DNA from: JAIRMO01 sp046533115
GTDB taxonomy: Bacteria > Spirochaetota > Spirochaetia > Treponematales > Breznakiellaceae
Assembly (NCBI RefSeq): GCF_046533115.1
Contig: NZ_JAJQRC010000019.1
Span: forward strand, 1-54,441
Direction of reading: 5' to 3'
DNA: 54,441 nt
Under the pieces are notes generated by a model. It saw only the letters and a list, made by a program, of their open reading frames with translations. It was not told where the DNA came from and did not search any database. Below, in pieces: positions 49,832 through 54,441 of the stretch (its first letter is position 1; each line of letters begins with the position of its first letter). Both the position numbers and the translations under genes were made by a program.

Positions 49832-51049
49832 ATGGATTTTATGGATAGAATTATGAGCAAACAAAAAGTTTTTTCAGGTATCCTGGGTTTTTTCCTGGGT
49901 TTTGTCCCCTTTTTGGGAGCCGCCCAAACGCCATCCGGTAACGAAGCGATCCCGCCCAGCGAGGTGGCGGTTATGTCCTTTGTGGGGGACGATTTATCCA
50001 TCGGCTCTGATTTTCAGCAGAATGTTATCGGGGAAGTACAGGGTCTGGGGGGCTATACCACCGAGCGGGTGACCGCCGAGCGGGTTCCCGAAAGCCTGAG
50101 CTTTCCCCCCGACCAGCCCCCGGAGCCGGTTTATCTGGGCGATTCGCGGCTGGTGCTGACGGGCGAATACTATATTGACATGGACGATCTGCAGCATTTT
50201 CAGTTGTGGCTGTGGAACAGCGCCAGCGGGGCCCTGGTGTATACCGACGAAATGGTTTTTGAAGATATGGTTGAGGCGGAGGGTTATTTGCCGCCCATGG
50301 TAAGCTGGATTTTCTCCCACGTACCGGTGGAGCAGCAGGTAACCGTGGTGGAAAACACTCCCCAGGTGCGGGGAACTACCGATGAGCAAAGGGAGGAGTC
50401 TGCTGCGGTGGAATCCAGGGAGGGTAACGGGCTCTATCTCGGGCGCTTCTATCTGGGACTGCGGGGCGGGGGTTCCTTCAACGCCTACTCTTCCCTGGTA
50501 GCCGGGGGGTATGAGGCGGGCACGAGCCAGGGCTTTAGCGCCGGCGGTGCGGTGGTACTGGAATACCGGATTTTCCGCTTCCTGGGACTTCAGGCGGAGG
50601 CGATTTTTAACTACGATACCTTTAAGGTGGCGAAAATAGCCACCATTAATGCCAACTTGGATAAGCGTGTTACCGACCGGTATAGCTCCATGTCCCTGAT
50701 GTTCCCCCTGCTCGTCAAGGTGCCGCTGGAAATAGGGAATTTTTCCCTGGCGCCCTTTGTGGGGCTGTATTATGCGATGCCCATAGGGACGCTGAAGCTA
50801 GAGCCCGGCGATGCTTCGGTGGGTCCGGCCGCCGGTTCCTATGCCTATGCGATAGATCCGCCCCTGGGGCTTCTATTGGGGATAGATAGCGGGTTGCTCC
50901 TGGGCCCCGGAGAACTATTTGTCGATCTGCGCTTTAGCCGGGACATCGGTATGACCGTAGCGGACAAAGGTTATGGGATTCAGTATGTCCGGAACCAGAT
51001 AGGCCTATCCCTGGGTTATAAGTTTCAGCTCTTTGGGCCGCGGCGTTAG
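49832..51049 (+). CDS. Outer-membrane beta-barrel protein closing the lipoprotein array
   Basis: 405 aa. Signal peptide near the N-terminus: SKQKVFSGILGFFLGFVPFLGAAQ, cleavage after GAA or AAQ. Residues of about 45-180 form a periplasmic-type domain (EVAVMSFVGDDLSIGSDFQQN, VLTGEYYIDMDDLQHFQLWLW) that resembles the CsgG/FlgO-like alpha-beta folds seen in other treponemal proteins. Residues 205-405 look like an 8-strand barrel (GRFYLGLRGGGSFNAYSS, LEYRIFRFLGLQAEAIFNYD, LGYKFQLFGP at the C-terminus with the final hydrophobic strand). It lies 65 bases after gene G, with GGGGGAGGAG upstream, and is probably in the same transcript. It could anchor, export or receive the lipoproteins; that is inference. 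Confidence 0.75.
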   Translation: MDFMDRIMSKQKVFSGILGFFLGFVPFLGAAQTPSGNEAIPPSEVAVMSFVGDDLSIGSDFQQNVIGEVQGLGGYTTERVTAERVPESLSFPPDQPPEPVYLGDSRLVLTGEYYIDMDDLQHFQLWLWNSASGALVYTDEMVFEDMVEAEGYLPPMVSWIFSHVPVEQQVTVVENTPQVRGTTDEQREESAAVESREGNGLYLGRFYLGLRGGGSFNAYSSLVAGGYEAGTSQGFSAGGAVVLEYRIFRFLGLQAEAIFNYDTFKVAKIATINANLDKRVTDRYSSMSLMFPLLVKVPLEIGNFSLAPFVGLYYAMPIGTLKLEPGDASVGPAAGSYAYAIDPPLGLLLGIDSGLLLGPGELFVDLRFSRDIGMTVADKGYGIQYVRNQIGLSLGYKFQLFGPRR

Positions 51050-51077
51050 GCGCCGTAGATGAACGGTACTCCTACGG

Positions 51078-52478
51078 TTACGGGGAGAGGCTGAAGGTCC
51101 GGCTGAAAAAGGCGGTAAAGGCCCGGTGGGCCATGTATATATCGGCTTTGGCTGCGGCTTCAAAGGGGGAATGCATGGAGAGGAGGGGGACCCCCAGGTC
51201 GATGGTAGGGATGTCCAGGGCGGCAAAAAACCGGGAAAGGGTCCCGCTGTCTTCGGCGCCAACCCGGCCGCCTTCGCCGGTCTGCCAGAGTACTCCCGCC
51301 GTGTCCAGGATCCTCCGCAGGGCAGCCACGGTTTCCGCCTGGGCGTCGTTGGTGTTTTCCTTGCCCCCGGTTCCCCAATAGCGAAAGAGGATAACCCCGT
51401 GGTTCAGCGCCCCTTCTCCGCGGGGATCAAATACCTCCGGGTAACGGGGATCGTAGGCGGCATTAACATCGGCGGAAAGACAGAAAGAACGGGACAAAAT
51501 GGTCCGGGCCTTTTCCCCCAGGGATTCGGCCAGCTCCTCAATAAAGTTGGTGAAAAACGCCCCCTGCATACCGGTCATGCCCAGGGAGCCGGTCTCTTCC
51601 TTGTCCGCGAGGACCACACAGGCGGCGTATTCCGGTTCCGTAAGTCCCAGCAGGGCGGTTAAGGCCGGGTACGCGCAGACCTTGTCGTCCTGGCCGTAGC
51701 CGCCGATCATGCTCCGGTCAAGCCCCAGGTCCCGGGCAGGAAAGGCGGGGACCACCGCAAGCTCCGCCGAAATAAGGTCCCCTTCGGTAATCCCGTATTT
51801 TTCATTGAGCAGCCTGAGGATGTTGAGTTTGACCCGGCCCGGCCCGGATGCGCCGGGAAAGGGACGGATCCCCGCCAGCACGTCCAGGTCTTCGGCTTTG
51901 ACCAGATCCTTCCCCGGGCGTTCCATCTGGGCTTTCGACAAATGGGGCAGCAGGTCGGCGATAAACAAAACCGGGTCCTCCGGCTCCTCCCCGATACACA
52001 CCGTTACCCCCTGGCCATCCTTACGGACCAGGTACCCGTGCAGGGCCAGGGGAATGCCGGTCCATTGGTAGGGTTTGATCCCGCCGTAGTAGTGGGTATC
52101 AAAATAGGCCATCCCCGCCTCCTCGTAGAGGGGCCGCATCTTAAGGTCAAGCCGCGGGGAATCGATGTGGGCGCCTATGACGGAGATCCCCTCGGCCAGC
52201 GGCCGCTTCCCGCGCACCAGGAACATCACGGCCTTTCCCCGTTGGTTGACGTATACCCGGGGAGCCGCCGCGGGATGTACCTCCCGCCGCCAGGGAACAA
52301 AGCCCCGCTCCTCCGCCATGGCAATGGCCGTGGCAACCGCTTCCCGCTCGGTTTTAACGCGGGTCAAAAAATTGAGGTAGCCCTGGGCATATTCGCCGGC
52401 CGCTTTGACTTCGGTCGTTCCCATAACGTCATCGGCATTTTTGCACTGAAAAAGCAGCTTGTCTCCGGGATCGTTCAT
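51078..52478 (-). CDS. M18-family metallo-aminopeptidase
   Basis: 466 aa. The M18 (aminopeptidase I / aspartyl aminopeptidase) signatures are complete: first metal His-Asp in VIGAHIDSPRLDLK, bridging Asp in GGYGQDDKVCAYPAL, catalytic glutamates in LADKEETGSLGMTG, the DVNAAYDP block and the final metal His in PLLSMHSPFE. It acts on oligopeptides in the cytoplasm, so it complements the peptide transporter at 20940. The start at 52478 overlaps the 3' end of a truncated VapC frame. No good SD is visible and no own promoter could be identified, so it may depend on the vapB promoter at 52828. It converges with the barrel gene with a 28-base gap. Confidence 0.9.
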   Translation of the reverse strand: MNDPGDKLLFQCKNADDVMGTTEVKAAGEYAQGYLNFLTRVKTEREAVATAIAMAEERGFVPWRREVHPAAAPRVYVNQRGKAVMFLVRGKRPLAEGISVIGAHIDSPRLDLKMRPLYEEAGMAYFDTHYYGGIKPYQWTGIPLALHGYLVRKDGQGVTVCIGEEPEDPVLFIADLLPHLSKAQMERPGKDLVKAEDLDVLAGIRPFPGASGPGRVKLNILRLLNEKYGITEGDLISAELAVVPAFPARDLGLDRSMIGGYGQDDKVCAYPALTALLGLTEPEYAACVVLADKEETGSLGMTGMQGAFFTNFIEELAESLGEKARTILSRSFCLSADVNAAYDPRYPEVFDPRGEGALNHGVILFRYWGTGGKENTNDAQAETVAALRRILDTAGVLWQTGEGGRVGAEDSGTLSRFFAALDIPTIDLGVPLLSMHSPFEAAAKADIYMAHRAFTAFFSRTFSLSP

Positions 52479-52609
52479 GGTAATACCATTAAAGTAATAG
52501 TGGGAATTATGAGATCATTGGTATTTTCAATTATTTCGGATACAATATTTCCGGAATCTGTTCCCGCAAAGTATTCTAACCAAAAAGAGGAATCAATTAT
52601 GTTCGTATT
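52475..52609 (-). pseudogene. Truncated VapC (PIN) toxin fragment
   Basis: Downstream of the antitoxin, the frame reads NTNIIDSSFWLEYFAGTD and continues for about 44 codons, the first strand and helices of a VapC PIN toxin (first catalytic Asp in IIDSS). It has no ATG (a TAG stands at 52612-52610) and stops at a TGA inside the start of the aminopeptidase gene; the other three quarters of the domain are gone. A deletion joined the aminopeptidase gene to the toxin. Confidence 0.7.
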
Positions 52610-52809
52610 CTATCCTCATCCCGTATAATATTGGTATCTATCCCGTTCAGTATCCCTTTTAAATTTTTTATCGGTTTTATTGGAATCAATTCAATTCTGT
52701 TGGAATAGGTAATTACTTCAAAAGAAACACCCGCCTTTAATCCGATTTTTTCTCTGACATCTTTTGGAATAACAACTTGATATTTGTTGGAAAGTGTAAC
52801 TTTGTTCAT
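52597..52809 (-). CDS. vapB: VapB-type antitoxin, AbrB/SpoVT fold
   Basis: 70 aa. The swapped-hairpin DNA-binding domain is clear: MNKVTLSNKYQVVIPKDVREKIGLKAGVSFEVITY. The C-terminal 25 residues (IKNLKGILNGIDTNIIRDEDRIRT) match the toxin-binding tail of VapB partners (..L.G.....I.R..DR). AAGGAG lies 7 bases before the ATG. The downstream VapC is only a fragment, so this antitoxin is orphaned; it may persist as a repressor of its own promoter or cross-neutralise another PIN toxin. Confidence 0.85.
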   Translation of the reverse strand: MNKVTLSNKYQVVIPKDVREKIGLKAGVSFEVITYSNRIELIPIKPIKNLKGILNGIDTNIIRDEDRIRT

Positions 52810-52820
52810 TGATAAGCTCC

Positions 52821-52856
52821 TTATAGTACTATAATGTTATAAAAATAACTTGTCAA
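52821..52856 (-). promoter_or_regulatory. vapB promoter with palindromic operator
   Basis: Minus strand TTGACA (52856-52851), 17 bases, TATAGT (52833-52828). The -10 lies in the perfect palindrome TTATAGTACTATAA (52821-52834), a likely binding site for the AbrB-fold antitoxin. Confidence 0.65.
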
Positions 52857-52936
52857 GTGGTAAAATGAAGCCTATGATTATTTTAGAAAATCATTGAAAA
52901 GGGCGGTACTGCACATAACCGGCCTATTTGCGCTTC

Positions 52937-52950
52937 GGGGCTAAAGCCCC
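52937..52950 (-). terminator. Small hairpin after RHH gene
   Basis: GGGGCT-AA-AGCCCC, 6-bp stem 17 bases after the ribbon-helix-helix stop. No T run follows on the minus strand, so termination is doubtful. Confidence 0.3.
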
Positions 52951-52966
52951 TCGACTTCCGCAACGG

Positions 52967-53227
52967 CTAGGTCATTCCGCTACGCTTCATTATCTTATAT
53001 CTTCCCTTCCGTATATCCTCCAATCCTTTTTTCATATCTTTTTCAAAAAACATGACTTCATTCATCTCATCATCAGCAGCAACAGCAACAGCAACATTAT
53101 TATTAAAAATATAATTTATTGCTGCATACTCAATAAAATTTGAAATAGTTCTGCGGTCGCCATCTGCGGCCCGCTTTAAAGTATTATAAATATTGTCATC
53201 CACTCTCAATGTTATTGTTTTAGCCAT
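52967..53227 (-). CDS. Ribbon-helix-helix (CopG-type) protein, orphan antitoxin
   Basis: 86 aa. MAKTITLRVDDNIYNTLKRAADGDRRTISNFIEYAAINYIF is a textbook RHH domain (beta strand ITLRV, two helices, turn DRRTISNFI). The remainder is a toxin-binding-type tail with a Val/Ala run (VAVAVAAD) coded by an AGCAAC hexanucleotide repeat on the plus strand near 53078-53098. AGAGG precedes the ATG by 7 bases, and TTGACA lies at 53276-53271 (minus) with a poor -10. No toxin gene follows on the minus strand; the last codons (SGMT) run into low-complexity DNA. Probably an antitoxin that lost its partner. Confidence 0.75.
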   Translation of the reverse strand: MAKTITLRVDDNIYNTLKRAADGDRRTISNFIEYAAINYIFNNNVAVAVAADDEMNEVMFFEKDMKKGLEDIRKGRYKIMKRSGMT

Positions 53228-53437
53228 TTTCTAACCTCTTGCATTCAAATTCATTCTATTTTACACATATTGTCAAGTGTTTTTCTGGTATATTTTTCTA
53301 GCCCTGGTCTTTGCTTCGCAAAGCCTTTGTTCGGGCCGGCAAAAAATTTTAATTCTGTGTAGCAGCATTGATACAGCATTAGACCAATGTTTTTGAAAAA
53401 TGGTTGGAAATAATAATATCCCCCGGTGAAAACTCTC

Positions 53438-53466
53438 TTGACAAAAAATAAAATCTATAATATTTT
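53438..53466 (+). promoter_or_regulatory. Promoter TTGACA-N17-TATTTT of the MNT/HEPN pair
   Basis: TTGACA 53438-53443, 17 bases, TATTTT 53461-53466, then 6 bases to the ATG at 53473 with no SD. A TATAAT word at 53456 lies only 12 bases after TTGACA. Confidence 0.45.
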
Positions 53467-53472
53467 TTAATA

Positions 53473-53796
53473 ATGAATCAAAATTTACCCATTTTGGAAC
53501 AAATTGTTGCATTTATCACATCAAAAATATCCCCTGATAGGATAATGCTGTTTGGATCGTATGCCAGAGGGGAAAACAGGGAAAATAGTGATATTGATAT
53601 TCTAATAGTAATGAAAAATTTAGATAATGAAAGAAAGATAACCGGACTTTTATATAAAGAATTATTGAATGATAGCATATCAGTACCTATTGATTTTCTT
53701 GCTGTAGATTATGATAAATATAACAGATTAAAAAATAAAAATGGATATATTTATAAAACGATAGATCGGGAAGGGAAAATCTTGTATGGAAAATGA
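53473..53796 (+). CDS. Minimal nucleotidyltransferase (MntA-type antitoxin)
   Basis: 107 aa. The nucleotidyltransferase signature G-S-x(n)-D-x-D is intact: MLFGSYARGENRENSDIDILIV, with the third acidic residue in VPIDFLAVD. In HEPN/MNT systems the MNT protein AMPylates and so silences the HEPN toxin. The gene overlaps the HEPN gene by 11 bases. No ribosome site precedes the ATG; the promoter lies so close that a leaderless transcript is likely. AT-rich composition sets the pair apart from the neighbouring high-GC genes. Confidence 0.85.
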   Translation: MNQNLPILEQIVAFITSKISPDRIMLFGSYARGENRENSDIDILIVMKNLDNERKITGLLYKELLNDSISVPIDFLAVDYDKYNRLKNKNGYIYKTIDREGKILYGK

Positions 53797-54235
53797 TTAT
53801 AAAATATGGCTTGACAGGGCAAAAAGCAGTCTTTTAATATCGAAAACAAGGACAGATGAAAATGTTTTTTATGAAGATTTATGTTTTCAGGCACAGCAGG
53901 CTGTCGAAAAATCATTAAAAGGTCTTCTGATATTTTATAATGTCGATCCTGAAAAAACTCATAATTTAGTTTCTTTGATAAAAGAGTTATCAAAATATAT
54001 TGAGTTACCTAAAGAAATTGATGAAACGGTAATTTTGAATGATTATGCAATACAAACAAGATACCCTGGGGATTATACACCTGTTGAAGAAGAAGAATAT
54101 AATAATGCAATAATGCTGGCAGAAAAATGGGTAAAATGGATTGATGAAAAAATTAAAGGGCTAATAAAAAAATCAAAAGAAAATGCGGAACAATTATATC
54201 TTGATAATATGGAGATGGATCGCAGCGGAGACTGA
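53786..54235 (+). CDS. HEPN-domain protein (HepT-type toxin)
   Basis: 149 aa. WLDRAKSSLLISK, then the conserved FQAQQAVEKSLKGLLIF helix, THNLVSLIKEL, and the R-x(4-6)-[HY] region as TRYPGDYTPV. This is the HEPN form that pairs with a minimal nucleotidyltransferase. HepT-like members cleave RNA with the R..H pair; here the partner residue would be Tyr, as in many HEPN proteins that follow MNT genes. The long Lys/Glu-rich C-terminus (KKSKENAEQLYLDNMEM) is unusual. Together with the 53473 gene it forms a complete pair. Confidence 0.83.
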   Translation: MENDYKIWLDRAKSSLLISKTRTDENVFYEDLCFQAQQAVEKSLKGLLIFYNVDPEKTHNLVSLIKELSKYIELPKEIDETVILNDYAIQTRYPGDYTPVEEEEYNNAIMLAEKWVKWIDEKIKGLIKKSKENAEQLYLDNMEMDRSGD

Positions 54236-54273
54236 TCTGGGGCCTGTCATTAGATTTGTATAAAACTCATTAG

Positions 54274-54304
54274 TTGAACGGAATCTGTTCATTTCGGGTA
54301 TAAT
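54274..54304 (+). promoter_or_regulatory. Possible promoter for a gene right of the window
   Basis: TTGAAC 54274-54279, 19 bases, TATAAT 54299-54304, with a small inverted repeat TGAAC/GTTCA between. The spacer is long, so it is weak. No gene begins before the window ends. Confidence 0.3.
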
Positions 54305-54364
54305 AGACCCCTGTCGGTATCTGGTGTTTTAAAAGTACTCCGTCATTATATTGATTCGTTGCGA

Positions 54365-54412
54365 AGGGTACATACCCCGGCCCCTTGGGGCGGAACCAAG
54401 GGTATGTACCCT
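54365..54412. repeat. 13-bp perfect inverted repeat with GC inner palindrome
   Basis: AGGGTACATACCC (54365-54377) and GGGTATGTACCCT (54400-54412) enclose GCCCCTTGGGGC (54380-54391). It can form a long cruciform or RNA hairpin. Confidence 0.7.
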
Positions 54413-54441
54413 GAGTCAAATACCTTATGAGAACAACATAC

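Overview
The window looks like chromosome from a host-associated spirochaete, most plausibly a Treponema of the termite-gut type. This is inferred from mid-range GC, many Cys-anchored lipoproteins, treponemal-style leucine-rich repeats and strong TTGACA/N17/TAxxxT promoters. No rRNA, CRISPR array, complete IS element or integrase is visible.

Layout. 1-2624: 5'-partial outer-membrane-type protein, preceded by a 21-base C tract and coupled to a leucine-rich-repeat lipoprotein. 2832-3701: toxin-antitoxin remnant, then an intact ParE/Phd-type pair. 3843-10347: AddA/AddB-like recombination nuclease-helicase pair on the minus strand. 10630-13203: L-cysteine desulfidase-family enzyme with a dicarboxylate/amino-acid symporter. 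13475-18397: PAP2 phosphatase, a large lipoprotein with a structured leader, and a branched-chain aminotransferase. 18644-20782: glycosyltransferase, tRNA-Ala(CGC) with a duplicated 3' end, and a decayed PIN toxin locus. 20940-26407: complete dipeptide ABC transporter operon (dppBCDFA).

26923-51049 is the most unusual part. Seven large paralogous lipoproteins (822-1363 aa) lie head to tail. Each has a lipobox, four Ig-like stalk modules of about 100 aa, a right-handed beta-helix-like region built from SGGGVY/GGTI..N coils, and a C-terminal module ending in a Tyr-rich peptide. They fall into three subtypes in the order 1-2-1-3-2-1-3, so genes 2-4 and 5-7 form a duplicated triplet. The array ends in a beta-barrel outer-membrane protein with little spacing. 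A duplicated leader with an 11-bp inverted repeat precedes the first gene and the triplets, and the tail of a lost paralogue remains before gene 2.

51078-54441: M18 aminopeptidase, a VapB-type antitoxin whose VapC is truncated, an orphan ribbon-helix-helix protein and a MNT/HEPN pair.

The genes suggest an amino-acid- and peptide-using host-associated bacterium: peptide uptake, peptidase, cysteine breakdown, acidic amino-acid/dicarboxylate transport and BCAA transamination. A large part of the window is devoted to variable surface proteins. A family of imperfect palindromic repeats (CACGAAC and GGCGAAGAAGGCG arms) occupies most long intergenic gaps.
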